From the NCBI GenBank assembly GCA_963969495.1, contig OZ018320.1:72212245-72276244 (forward strand): a stretch of 64,000 nt of DNA, read 5' to 3'. The position numbers and the translations under genes are program-made. The notes beneath the pieces were generated by a model. That model worked only from the letters and a program-made list of their open reading frames with translations. It was not told the origin of the DNA and did no database searches. Position 1 is the stretch's first letter, and the number at the start of each line of letters is the position of its first letter. Source of the DNA: Ceratothoa steindachneri (Eukaryota; Arthropoda; Malacostraca; Isopoda; Cymothoidae). Positions 35,849 through 46,995 of the stretch are shown here, one piece after another.

Positions 35849-36120
35849 TGGGGTCGGACGGAGCGCCGAGTCCCGTCAGCTCGGCAGCCAGGAAGGCAAA
35901 TCGCCGTGCCCCTTAGGGGGCCAACAAAGGGGTTAGAGAAAAGTTGAATGTAAATGAACGACGGAAGGGCAGGGGCAAGATGAGGGAGTTTTGGTAGAGA
36001 TGGAGATTAGAGGTTAGCAAAGGAAGTGAAAGAGGCTAAGCTGGGGCCGGACGGGGCGCTAAGTCCAGTCAGCATGGTGGCCAGAGAAACGCATCGTCGT
36101 GCCCCTTATGGGTAACCAAC
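35849..36120 (-). promoter_or_regulatory. Two 5'-end monomers of LINE-A copy 3
   Basis: GCTAAGCTGGGGTCGGACGG followed by CAGCTCGGCAGCCAGGAAGG and CCCCTTAGGGGG (35,849-35,940) is repeated as GCTAAGCTGGGGCCGGACGG, CAGCATGGTGGCCAGAG and CCCCTTATGGG (36,034-36,120). A spacer of about 95 bases rich in G and A separates them. Repeated 5' units recall the promoter monomers of some mammalian L1 families; the promoter role is inferred. Confidence 0.55.
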
Positions 36121-36125
36121 TTAAG

Positions 36126-37131
36126 ACTACTCTTGAACAACTTTCCCGTTCAGGGTCTAAATGTCACGCGGTGTCGCACCCCACCGGAACTAAGGTTGAT
36201 AGACAAGACAATTAAGATGGGGGAGGGGGGAGGGGCAAAATAATAGGTAAAGGAAAGGCAGGCTGCAAGCATGTTAAAAATAACTACCCAACGGATCCAA
36301 AAAGTAACTGGGTAATAGTCTTTAAGGAAAATGGCGAAAAATTGGTAAAATAAAAAATAGAAAAAATAAATCCCAGGTAGTCTAAATCTAGTTTGAGACT
36401 ACAAGGTGCACCGAGGACAAAGGCGTGCCGCTCCTCCAAGTAACAGATCTTAAGAGTCCAGGGAGCACCCGAATTTGAGCCAAAAAGCGACAATTTGTGG
36501 TTCTTATGCAAAACAAAGTAATAGACCTCTGTCAGTAACCAAGCCTATTTGTCTATAACAGTGTACCTCTGCAGACCCAAGGCTAGGAAACTGCAGAGTG
36601 ACATTTGACTCCGTGAGGAGAACGCCAGCCTGTCTCAAGGACGACAATTCTAGTTTTATATACTCTATGGCAAATACGTTTGTTATTGCTCAAATTTGAT
36701 GCTTGTTATATCAAATCACCCAGGCCAAAGTAAATAAAAAGGAAAACTATAAAATGTTTTCATGTCCGAAGATTAAATCCTTTCAAATTCTGACTTTATA
36801 AATTAGAACGAAATGCGACTTAAACTTCCTAATATCTAGCCTTGGAGCTCTTGTGAAGTTGTACGCGTTTTAAGTTGACTATTTACCTGATTCAATGGCT
36901 ACATTGTAGAGAATAAAATTGTAAAGACTACTCTATAAACTATTATTCTGACTTGGATAACTGTTGTACTCCCATTTCCCCCTATACTCCCTTATAGGGG
37001 ATTACAACGCAGCGTCCGCCTGCCAGCTACAAAGTTACTTTCCCTATTTCCGTGCACTCAGTGCTTTGGTCTCCAGTAGTGAAAACAAAACGCTACGAAT
37101 GAACTACTCTGATATTCATAAATTTACTCAC
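36126..37131. other. Unassigned stretch, probably host intron or 3' region
   Basis: No repeat or coding region is convincing. A minus-strand frame at 36,511-36,284 is open for 75 codons but has no recognisable content. A donor-like AATCAG/GTAAAT occurs on the minus strand near 36,885, without a supported exon. Confidence 0.4.
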
Positions 37132-37287
37132 ATGCAAGATGTTTATTGCAATATCGTCGCTTAATGAAGCGTAGCATATGAGTAGCAAAAGAGAGAGCAT
37201 ATAAAGAAGGCTAAACATAGCACTTAAACTCGATTGCAGGGCTTCGAAGATGTTGAAAAAGGTAGTGATGATTAGCACATGAAAACC
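37132..37287 (-). CDS. Internal exon, transmembrane protein (gustatory-receptor-like, 52 codons)
   Basis: A minus-strand acceptor CTATTTCAG ends at 37,288 and a consensus donor GTGAGT begins at 37,131. The 156 bases between them form 52 open codons in phase 0. The peptide is hydrophobic (LLYMLSLLLLICYASL) and ends SDDIAINILH. A transmembrane helix followed by a small/acidic stretch and ILH is what the sixth helix of arthropod gustatory-type receptors looks like. A further C-terminal exon with the last helix is expected but not found. The match is by eye and could be another polytopic protein. Confidence 0.5.
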
Positions 37288-37702
37288 CTGAAATAGATTT
37301 AAATTAGACTAGCATCTAATTCATATTAAATATACGTTTTTATAAACATTCTTGACCAACGAAAAGCATTCTTTCCAAAAGCCTTGCCAAGTTTCCTGAA
37401 AAGGACTTTAGAAATTAATATAGGGGAATCAATTGATATTGGAGCAAATTCCAGATAAAGTGTGAATAAAAATAGGACCAATAAATTTAACAAATGTATA
37501 TAAATAATAGGTCATCAATATTGGCATCATTATATTGTGAAAGTACTAAAGACAGGAAGGTAGTCAATTAAAGCAATGTAAGCAAACGGGTAGAGTAATT
37601 AGTAGGTTAGAGAGGAGGAGACTGGACAACTCTTTAATTTAATCGGTGAATTTCAAAGGCAGGGACCCTCGCTGCGTGAAAACATTACAATAAAATACTT
37701 GC

Positions 37703-37846
37703 CCATTGAAGTATTCTAAAGCTTTGGGGAGACAAGGATGAAAGCGCAGTCTCTAGTGTTTGGAACAGCATCTTGCTTAAGGAACAAATGGTGATCAAAG
37801 ATAAATAGCCGTAGTTTTCTGATAATGCCATTATGATATAAAGCAC
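37703..37846 (-). CDS. Internal exon, transmembrane protein (gustatory-receptor-like, 48 codons, GC donor)
   Basis: The minus-strand acceptor TTATCTCTACAG ends at 37,847. The exon is 144 bases, phase 0 at both ends, with the peptide LYIIMALSENYGYLSLITIC followed by LSKMLFQTL. The donor is TGG/GCAAGT, a GC-AG type site. The nearest GT, four bases later, would change the phase and run the next exon into a stop. A short polar segment, N-Y-G, then a hydrophobic helix resembles the segment before helix 5-6 of gustatory-type receptors. The intron to the exon at 37,287 is 415 bases. Upstream exons would lie beyond the LINE-A that starts at about 37,950. Confidence 0.5.
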
Positions 37847-37949
37847 CTGTAGAGATAAAAATAAGTCATGCCTTAATAGCATGAAATAAATAACAAGATA
37901 TACACAAAAAGCGCAAAGTTAAAATCCTTTTCACTAAAGTCAATTTTTT

Positions 37950-40900
37950 TTTTTTTAGCGTCGATCTAGTGACTGCCTACAAGGAAATAAGTCTAATTAT
38001 TTTTAGCCTAATGCTAGGCTAAATTAAAACAAAATAGCAAAGGCAAAGAACAAGCAAAAGAGCAAGGAGAATGAAGCACGCTCTTGCGTCTATGGAAGGC
38101 TCTCGTTCCAATGGGGCAGGCGCATGTGACCAAAACCAAAGATTCGAATAAAATTAAGGCCAGCCTCCACCAAGACGTCAAATAGAAAAGTGTTCATATA
38201 GCCGTCCCAAGTGCAATGGATAAGGGTAGCATCCCGCTCATCCTGGTACCGGTAACGTGCACGAAGATTAACCAGACGAAGTCAACAAGAATATGCTAAA
38301 CAATATGGGGAACAAGGTAGTTTTAGCACACGGTGCAGGGGAGCATTCATTCAAATGGCGGCGTATCCCTCGATTGTACCCAATTCGAAGAAGACAAAGC
38401 AAGCTGAAGTCCTCGCGGTAATGAGGGATAGGTCAAAGGGAATCCTGGCGGCCTTATGCGACAACAAAGTTCACCTCTGCCGTCTCGCATTTTGCCAGGA
38501 AGCTCGGAGGGCTGCCCGATGGCTTGCGTTGTATTCAATGTCGGGAAGAGCGAAATGCTATACTGGTCGCCAAATCCTGGCGGCCTCTTTAGCGCCCTCA
38601 TCGGCACGCTAATTCCCTGCGATCCTCGCGTGTCCAGGAACTCAAAAGATAATCTCTACATACTCCCCGCTCGCGGCAAGCGTGGCTTAACGGATCATGC
38701 GAACCAGGTGGTGCGGGAATTCAAATGCATCAAGAGAACTCGGGGAGCTTTGAGACTCTAAACATGAAAATCCAGTATCCGAACCTAGCACGACGCGTTC
38801 TCCCCAACCGAGTGGTATATTGCAATTAGCTAGGTCGTGAAGACGGACGAAGCGACCGGTAGAGCCCCGGAACATTCAAACAGACTAGGTAGGACCAAGG
38901 AAACCGACCGCCACGTTGCATTTTGAGTCACCTGTGTATCCTGGCACAGACCTAGTGTGGCAGGAGACCAGTGTGGTGAATAGAGTCAAACTTTAAAAAT
39001 AACGGTTCGGCTGCAGATGCCCAAGACTCGCACCTGTAGTCAAGCTTCAAACAAACGAAGGATCGGTAGAAAAGTAAAGCAGTATCCCTATCAGCGCCAC
39101 AATTGCTGAACTCCATGGAACGAAGAATATCCATGGCGCGGGTAGAAGAGAAGCCAAGACTGGGAATATGAGCCTGCCAAGTGAGGTGTCGGTCGAAAAC
39201 AAAACCAAGAACCGTGTGATTCTACCCTTCCAGGATCGCCCAGTTTATGAACAAGTCAGACTTCTAGTGGATCTATGGCTGGCAACAGAAGTGCACCACT
39301 TTATCCTTGGCAAAAGAAAATAAAATTGTGCGCTTCAGCATAGAGAGATATACGGGTCAATGCCCGTTATAATCTCAGCTTCAGAGTTTGCATCTGTGCC
39401 GCACCAAATGAATGAAAAACTCTTTCAAATAGAGCGTAGAGAGAATATCTTACAGCAACACCAAGGTGATACCGTTGATGCTCAGTGTAAAGAGCGACAC
39501 TAAGTACACTTCCCTGTAATACGCTATATTTCTTCCCCCTCGTGCTGGATGCCTTCGCCTACGAGTGGGCGGAATCTACGTTCTGGCCCAAATTCAGAGA
39601 TACAATTTGGGAGACATACCCTTGCGCACATGTTTATAATCGACATGATAACCTATCACCATGAGTAATCATAGGTCTTCTTCAAATCTAAAAATACAGT
39701 GGAGTAGAGCTCTTAATTTAGAAATGCCTTGCTGATTCTATTTTAGTCGGAGCAGAACATCGGAGAATGGAACTTGCGGAGCCGCAATATGATGAAGACA
39801 AGCGACCTTTGCTGTCTAGGAAAATGGATAATCTAAGATTTATCAATTTTTCCATCAGCTTGCACACGTGGAAACCGACCGTATGCGAAAAGCGAGCACA
39901 ATTAGCCATTCGTCAGGAGTAGGGCAGGGTACCCTCTGTCCAGCTCATGTTTCACAAATCTAAACGGATAGGCCATTCCTCTGTCTGAGCACCTAGGTGC
40001 ACGAAGCGAGAGCGAAACCCTACTAACTGAATGTAAAATTTATTGAGTTTTTCCCCATAGTCAGTTAAAAGTCCAGTTGGCGGCCTTCAGCGACATCACG
40101 AGATGCGTTGATTGCTTGTGTAGCTGCCCCTCCGTTAAGGAATGCCGAGAAAGCGGTCGTAATAGACTCCGCCATGTACGCGTGCTCAGAGAACTGGAGG
40201 GGGGAGGGGTATTCTGCGAGAACTTGTTCAGAATCCTTTTGCCTCTTCCACACCACTGAAAGAGGAGTCTTCTCGTTAAGTGAAGACACGTATGCCCGAC
40301 AGGACGAGAGGCCAATGTGCTTCTAAGTATACCAAAACATAACCCTAGATTGACGCATTTCATCGACAGTGAAATCGTTCGGATTGAACTTATTGCAAAG
40401 TAGGCATATCGCTTCTATCGGAGGGCCGTCTCACACTTGGCTGACCACCACGTAAGCGGTCGGCGTGAAAAAACTGCCAGGCGTTCGAGGAATACTAGTT
40501 AGGCCCCATGGCGGTTAGGTTGGCAAAGAAAAACTACGGCCTTAATTCCTCTATAGGGAGAGAAAATTCACGATTCCGGGTGTTGTTGGGCGTAAAAGGC
40601 GCTGAATAAGCTCCCTCTCCTTCGAAGTCTTATCAGGGAGCCGTTAGGCTCGCTCTTTGAGTCTTCTCTCCCTTTGCCTAGAAACCGTTAGTGAGCGGCT
40701 TGACTTTGGAGGTGGGGATCCCTCTTTTGTAGGGTCCTTTAGCCTAGGCTGGGTGTGAACCCTTTGTGTCGTAAGATCTACATGGGAAGCGCCTTGGGTG
40801 GATAAAAACCGCAGAAGGGTTCTCAATGGAAGTGGAAGCGACCGCGCTCGTTGGTCAGGAAGAGCCAGGAGCAGAAGCTGCTTATTTTAATATTAAACTG

Positions 40901-41450
40901 CAAGATGTTCCAGGCACGCCAGGACCAATTTATTTGCCTCGCGAAAAGATGCCCAATCCTCAGCCTGTCGGACCATGATTTCCTTCTCCAGTAGATACGC
41001 TACGCATTGCTTCGAATAATGCGGGTGAGGCTCTTAAAGTGACACGGTCATACACGATAGGGCCTTATCGTGTACAGCCTTACACATACTTCAAGTAAAC
41101 CCAACTTTTCACGTCTACATGAGCGATTCGTATGGTCAAAGTGGTGGCACTTAGTAGCACCTCCCGCGGCAGTGGTACAGATGCCTTCACGTGGTAGCGA
41201 GACCAACCGGCACGCACCGTCTCAGGGAGCCTGTCACGATCGAACGTGACGAAAAGCGTATGGGTTTACCCCCATGTAGACTGTGCCATCTTGGACGGTA
41301 GCACCTTTGATCAATTCCACCTTGGCAAGGACCTCCAACTAGCCATCCATTCCCCCTCCCAAGGTTTTGGTTCTCCCTGCCGGGGACTCATTGGGCTTAT
41401 AGACTCACTGGGGGCGGCATTCGGACCCGCATTGGTAAAAAAGGGCAGCA
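37950..41450 (-). mobile_element. LINE-A copy 4, minus strand, with large internal deletions
   Basis: A T-run and a decayed hairpin (37,967-37,994), then the stem AGCCTAATGCTAGGCT (near 38,007) mark the 3' end. ORF2 C-terminus and RNase H lie at about 38,160-38,990, the RT at about 39,000-39,960, and the endonuclease-RT linker at 40,060-40,560. Near 40,580 it jumps directly to the ORF1 tail (40,600-41,270), so the whole endonuclease core is missing. Another jump near 41,280 leads to 5' UTR-like sequence (CCTCCAACTAGCCATCC, matching about 48,630). All frames are broken. Confidence 0.75.
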
Positions 41451-42834
41451 AACATTCCGGCTCCCATCAACCTGACAAGCCTCGTGTCTACGGGGTAGAT
41501 CGACACGGCCCAGTGGACGATATTTTATTCTTACCCCTCTCAGAGAGTTATGGGTCAACTGACCCCAACTGAAGAGGGATGGGAGGAGAGGAGGGCGTGG
41601 CTCGGCTTATTTTGTTAGTGAGGCCCGTGAGAAAATGGAGGCCCCGTTCAAGTGGAGATTGGCCCGGAGATAACTCTGCAAAAGGAAGGGGAAAGATGGA
41701 AATTACCCAACCTTTCAAAATGGAGAGGGAGAAGGGTCCTCTCCACTAGAAGATACTTGGAGAGTCCCATGACAAAGCACATAGGGGTCGGGGGAGCAAC
41801 ATCACAGCGGTGGAGCTCTCCGTGGACGTCTCTCAAGGTCAAAAAGGGGGAAAAACCCGTTTCACGCAGCTAGTAGGTTGTAGGAAAGCCGCTCCATGGG
41901 TCAATGTTGTGGGCGCAAGTTTCTTCGTCCGCCCAAACTCCATGGTTGGGGGAAGATTTACAGAGGGGGGAAGATTTACAGAGGGGGAAAGATTTACAGA
42001 GGTGGGTAGGTAGTCCGAAATGTTTACGGAAAAAAATGAAAAACCTACCAAACTTCTAAATTTCCTGCACTTGTCACTGAAAAAAAACGAAGGGGGGATA
42101 AGTGGGTTATATCCCGTGTCCAGCCGCTCTTTTTCTCCGTCTTGTGTTTTAGGACACAAGACGAGATTAGTTAACAATAGTGTTCGGAAGTTAGGACAGC
42201 AAAACGCATTGATCTGAAATTATCCTGGCCGCCCTTTCCCAATGAGTCAACGCCCAACCGGGCAGTCAAAGAGGCAGGGCGACTGAGCGCATATCCTTAC
42301 CGTTACGTACTAATCTTCGAAAGGGTGGCCAAGATCTGAAGAACTTTACGAGGCAGACCCAGAGAGGAGACCATAGACTCTCCCCTCCCCCAACTACGCC
42401 ACAATAGTACAGCCTTATGCACCCTGAACGGCCACAGGGGGTTGCTCATCCAATTAGACACTGAAATGTTTATCGAGGCATAAACCGATCTTGCCATTAT
42501 TCGCGCCCCAAACACCCAGGTGTGTTAAACGCCCAGGTGTGTTAAAGGACGCTTATAATGTTCCAAAGCCTTTCTTCTAACAAAGTATAATGTATCTGGT
42601 CAGGTCCTTAAGCCTAGACAAGGTTGTGTAGATAGTCTTAGAGAAAAGGAAAGCCGAGAGGCAACGAGAAAAAAGCGCACCAACAACTTTCTCTGGCAGA
42701 GCCAAAGAGCTCAATTCATCCCAATGCTGGAGCTTCCCTAATTTGTATTCAGACCGAAAGGACCAAGTGTAGCAAGCTACTCCTCTACTGTGAGAGGGAT
42801 AAGGAAAGTTGGTACAGAATGGCAGATTTTTTTA
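41451..42834. other. Unassigned stretch with a short tandem repeat
   Basis: Three 18-bp units containing AGATTTACAGAGG lie at 41,952-42,008. A short duplicated phrase, CCCAGGTGTGTTAAA, occurs near 42,515 and 42,530. I see no supported gene. The stretch separates two LINE-A copies. Confidence 0.5.
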
Positions 42835-42858
42835 TTTTTTTTTTTTAGGAGCTCATCT

Positions 42859-42915
42859 GGCGACTGCCTACTTGGGCATTAGTCGCCGTATTAAAACTGG
42901 CCTAGTTCTAGGCTA
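42859..42915 (-). other. Double stem-loop at the 3' end of LINE-A copy 5
   Basis: Stem 1: GGCGACT...AGTCGCC (42,859-42,887), with an inner GCC/GGC stem. Stem 2: GCCTAG TT CTAGGC (about 42,901-42,914). In the sense (minus) direction stem 2 comes first, then about 14 bases, then stem 1, then about ten bases and the poly-A tail. The same arrangement recurs at other LINE-A ends in the window. Confidence 0.8.
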
Positions 42916-43072
42916 ATTTAAAATAAAAAAAAACCAAAAGGGGGAAAGGAAGCAAGCTGGTGCGTCGGGGAGAGGTCCTTCCCAGCGCAGGAGCGTGAAA
43001 CCAAAGGGAAGAAAAAACAACAAAAAAAAACAAATACAAAAAAAAAAAAAAACACCAAAAAAAAAACCTTGC

Positions 43073-44410
43073 TTAAATAATAGGGAGAAGGCCGGCCTCC
43101 CCCAAGAAGTCAATAAGTCCATAAGTCAATGTGCACGAATCTGTCCCGAGTACAAGGGACAGGCGGTAGCGAAGCCGCCCATCCCGGTACCGGGACAGGT
43201 ATCGTGCGCGAAGATCACCCAGAATGAGACATTCGACAAGAATGTGCCAAACAGTCTGGGGGAGGACGCAGTCGTTAAAATAGGGCGCAGGCGAGCGCTC
43301 TATCAAATAGCGATTGGGGGATAGGTCCATGGAAACAGTCGCGGCGCAATGGCACGCAACTTTAAGTTCCCTTCGACCATCTTCCATCTTCTTTGCCAAG
43401 CAGTCCGAAGAGCTGCCCGTATTCCTGCCATGTAGTCAGTGTAAGGAAAAGCGAAACGCTAGTCCAGGCGCAGAGTCCTCGCGGACTCTTTGGCGCCCTC
43501 ATCGGCGCGCTCATTCCCCGCAATTCCTACATGTCCAGGAACCCAGCAGAAGATAATCTAGACATGCACCCGGCTTGCCAAGACCGTGGCGTCACAGATA
43601 TCGCGAACCAGGGGATGCGGAGAATCCAATGCCCCGAGAGCACTCAGGGCGCTTTGTAAGTCGCTATAGATCACAATCCGGTCTCCGAACCGGGCACGTC
43701 GCGTAATCTCCCGTACCGAGTGGTGTATTGCCACCAGCTCGGCCATGAAGACAGATGCAGCGCCTGGTAGAGCCCCGCTGACTTCAAACAGAGGGGATAC
43801 GGCGTGGAAGCCGACCCCATCTTGGGACTTGGAGCCATCCGTATACACTGGCACGGTTCCAGCGTGACACGATGTGTGCTCCAAAAAGGTCGAACGCAAT
43901 ACTCCCGGCGCAGTACAGGCTTTGGGAGCAGAGGCTTGGCGACAAATAGCCAAATGTGGTACCCTCCAGGATGTCGTCCTGGGCAAAACCAAGGGCGCCA
44001 CCGGCCCGAGAGCTATATCTACCTCTCGAACGAGTTTCCGGGCCCTAAACCCAAAGGGCTTAGGGTATGACTGGCGTCTCTCGACAGCATAGGCACCATC
44101 GAGATCAGCGGCAGATGCAGTGAGAGCTGTTGGCGACTGAGGGAGACGCCGGGCTCGTGTGTACAGGCGAGTGATGCACTGCACGTGGCGCAGAGCGAGT
44201 GACATCTCCCCAGCATCGACCAACAGGCTCTCAATGGGGGAAGTGCGGAAGGCACCGGTCACAAGGCAAAGGCCGGTGTGGTGGATCAAATCCACCTTCC
44301 GCAATAAACGCTCGGCTGCGGATGCATAAAACTCGCCTCCGTAGTCGAGCTTCGAACGAACAAAGGATCGATAAAAAAGTAGGGCAGTAGCCCTATCAGT
44401 GCCCCAAGCG
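43073..44410 (-). pseudogene. LINE-A copy 5 ORF2, thumb, RNase H and C-terminal Cys-His motif
   Basis: A frame of 363 codons (44,649-43,558) overlaps the RT thumb and contains GAFRTSPIESLLVDAGEM near 44,250, then RNase H: VPVYTDGSKSQDGVGF near 43,855, FMAELVAIHHSV near 43,750, and IVIYSDLQSALSAL near 43,675. The PGHVGI..NERAD block is out of frame just below 43,558. The tail (43,399-43,073) has a C-x2-C motif degraded relative to the copy at 63.4 kb and TVWHILVEC. RNase H catalytic residues visible here are intact. Confidence 0.8.
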
Positions 44411-45666
44411 CTAAACGTGACGGAACAGAGAATGTCCATGGCGCGGGTACAAGAGACTAAGGCTGCGAATATGAGCCTCCCAGGCGAGGCGTCGGTCGAA
44501 TACAAGATCAAGGAAACGGTGCGACTCAACCACATCCAGGCGCACCCCATTAAGAAACAAATCTGGGTCGGGGTAAAGCCGTGGATGGCGGCAGAAGTGC
44601 ACCACCTTAGTCTTGGCCAAAGAAAACCGAAACCTGTGCGCTTTGGCATAGCTGGAGACGCGGTTCAATGCCTGTTGGAGTCGACGCTTCAGAGTTGGCA
44701 TCTGGGGCGCGCCAAAAGAGATCGAAAGGTCGTCCACGTAGAGCGTAGCGAGAACATCTTCCGGCAGCACCGCGGTAATGCCGTTGATGCTAAGAACAGA
44801 GAGTGTGACACTGAGACACTTCCCTGCGGGACACCCTCTTCTTGCTCCTTTGGGCTGGAGAGGGCTTCCCCCACCCGTATGCGGAATCGACGATCTCGCA
44901 AAAATTCAGATATAAACATTGGCAGGCGTCTCCTCGCCCCCATCGTATGGAGAATCTCCATGATACCGTATCGCCATGCGGTATCATAGGCCTTCTCCAG
45001 ATCGAAAAAGACCATGGCGTAGTGGTGTCTACGAAGGAAAGCCTTACAGACGGCTTTTTTCAGTCGGAGCAGAGCATCCGACTTGGAGTGGAACTTGCGG
45101 AAGCCGCACTGTGCGGAAGACAGATGGCCTCCGCTGTCCAGGAAAAAGGCTAATCTAACATTTACCAATTTCTCCATCAACTTGCACACGCAAGAGGTTA
45201 GAGAGATTGGGTGGAAACCGGTTGGAGTAGAGTGATCTCTCCCCGGTTTGCGAAAGGCGAGCACTGTAGCAATTCGCCAGTAGTCTGGGAGAACAGCTTC
45301 CACCCAGATCTTGTTGAACAAATCTGACAAAAAGGCCATGCCTCGCTCAGCCAGGGACATCGGGACATCGTCCAGACCATGGGCGGTGTCCGCGCACGAA
45401 GCGAGAGCGGAAAGCAACTCACTCACAGTAAACTTGTCGTTGAAGGGTTCTCCGCCTCTGGAGGTAAAGTCCAGCCGGCGGCCTTCCGCGACATCACGAC
45501 GTGCATTAAATGCTGGCGGAGCAGCATCACGGCTAGAGAATGCAAAAAAGCGGTCGCGAAGGATTCCGTCACGGATGCGGGGTCCGAGATTGCGGTCCCA
45601 TTCTCCTGGAAAACGGGAGGGCGGTCCTGCGAAAACTTGCCCCGAATCCTTTTGACTCGCTTCCAC
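44411..45666 (-). pseudogene. LINE-A copy 5 ORF2, reverse transcriptase domain
   Basis: One frame of 325 codons (45,666-44,689) contains the RT approach, FRKPGRDHSTPTGFHPISL near 45,250, QCGFRKFHSKSDALLRL near 45,105, FFDLEKAYDTAWRYGI near 45,010 (first catalytic Asp) and EEGVPQGSV near 44,845. A frameshift follows, and the adjacent frame (44,770-44,411) gives ATLYVDDLSISF with an intact YVDD box at about 44,740, then the thumb KTKVVHFC. Catalytic Asps are therefore all kept, unlike in LINE-B copy 2. Without the frameshift this RT would look functional. Confidence 0.85.
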
Positions 45667-45899
45667 ACCTCAGCTAAAGGGGTCTTTCCCGTTAAGTGAA
45701 GACACGTATGCCCGCCAAAAAGAGCGGCGGGCGTGCTTCGAAATATACCCGAACCTAGCCCTAGCCCAACGAAATTCAGCGACAGTGAAATCGTTCGGGC
45801 GGCGTTAATAGCGCATGTATGCATAAAGCTTCTGTTTGAGGGCCGTCTCACACTCGGAGGACCACCGTGGGAGTGGTCGGCGTGCAAAACGGCCAGACG

Positions 45900-46790
45900 T
45901 CCTAGGAATAGTAGTCAGGCCCACGGCGATGAGGTTGCCTGAGAAGAACTCAACGGCCTCGATCTACCGACTTAAACTTCTCGACTGAGATAGAGAATTC
46001 AGTCATTTCCTGAAATGCAGGCCACCGCGCCAGCGCCAAGCACCACCAAGGTGGTCTCTCAGGCGGCAGTTGCCCTGAAAATGATATTTGAATGAAAAGT
46101 GATCACTACCATGGAGGTCATCGACCACCCCCCATTTAAAATCAGGCTGTGCATCCGAAGAGCACAAAGATAGTCAAGGCAAGAAAATGAAGCGGTTCTC
46201 GTACAGTGATGCGTAAACTCATCCACGTTCAGGACACCCATCTCAAGCTCTTCGAAAAGATCGGCAAGGACTTGTCCCCTGGGATTTATGGAGTGATCTC
46301 CCCAGAGAGGATGCCTGCCGTTCAGATCTCCAAGAAAGAGATAGGGCCTCGGCAACCTTGCCACGACGCGGTGGAAGTCCCCCGCGTCGAAGTCTGCTGA
46401 CGGTGGAATGTACGCAGAAATGATAGTATAACTCCTATCCAGGTGTAGCTGCACAGCCACTGCCTTAAAGGAGGTATCTAAAGAGAAAGGACGAACGGAG
46501 ACATCATGCCGGGTGTAAGCCGCGCATCATCCAGCCCAGCCATCGCGCGGTGGTGGGGTCGCAAGACCCTTATACCCCGGGAGGGCGGGCAGGGGGCACG
46601 CGCCTAGCATGGTCTCCTGCAAAATGATAGCTAACGAGAAACGGGACGAGACGAGCTTAGCCTCCGCAGCTCCTGCCAGTTGGCCCGGAGTACAAGGCAA
46701 TTCCATTAAAGGAATATGCCCTTCAGGCCTAGCTTGGAGGAGACGCGGGGGCCCTCCTCGCACTGAATACCCTCACGTGAATGGCCGTAC
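45900..46790 (-). pseudogene. LINE-A copy 5 ORF2, endonuclease domain
   Basis: On the minus strand ILQETMLGACPLPALPGYKG (near 46,625-46,570) carries the catalytic Glu in LQET. ISAYIPPSADFDAGDF (near 46,420) and YLFLGDLNGRHPLWGD (near 46,345) carry the Asp and Asn motif. SFSCLDYLCA (near 46,185) and, after a frame change, a GSDHFS motif (near 46,105) complete the domain. The fold cleaves the target DNA to prime reverse transcription. At least two frame changes interrupt it. Confidence 0.75.
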
Positions 46791-46995
46791 GCTTCCCGGG
46801 AGCATAACTCCGGGCGCTGTTGGTTGGACAAAGCGCTTTCGCCATCGAGGACTTATTGGGGGAGATTGGGCTCGCCATGCGAGTCTTTTCCTCATTCCGC
46901 CTCGAAACCTTAGGCGGGCGTTGCGGCTTCGGAGGCGGGGGGGCCCTGTTTTCGAGGAGCCACTGTCTCCCTACCTTAGGGCTCGGCAAAGGAGC

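Larger units (their letters stand above)
30241..36125 (-). mobile_element. LINE-A copy 3, minus strand, long but internally deleted
   Basis: The 3' end has a weakened hairpin (30,256-30,285, CGCGAC with a bulge in the partner arm). RNase H remnants lie at 30,360-30,730. A junction near 30,740 jumps to the RT thumb, removing part of the thumb and RNase H. RT is at 30,913-31,600: ATLYVNDLSISLSAAQ near 31,085 (YVDD is YVND), the FFDLEKAYDTAWRYGI motif near 31,340, and QCGFCKFPS near 31,450. The endonuclease region is at 31,650-33,000, ORF1 at 33,140-34,750, and the 5' UTR at 34,900-36,125 with two monomers. Many frameshifts are present. Confidence 0.85.

Noticed and set aside
36284..36511. Candidate last exon of the receptor-like gene
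   Set aside because: There is no splice acceptor in phase and no TYLVxLxQF-type final-helix motif.
44399..44989. 196-codon plus-strand open frame
   Set aside because: It is antisense to the LINE-A reverse transcriptase. Its peptide has no domain, while the minus strand has clear RT motifs.
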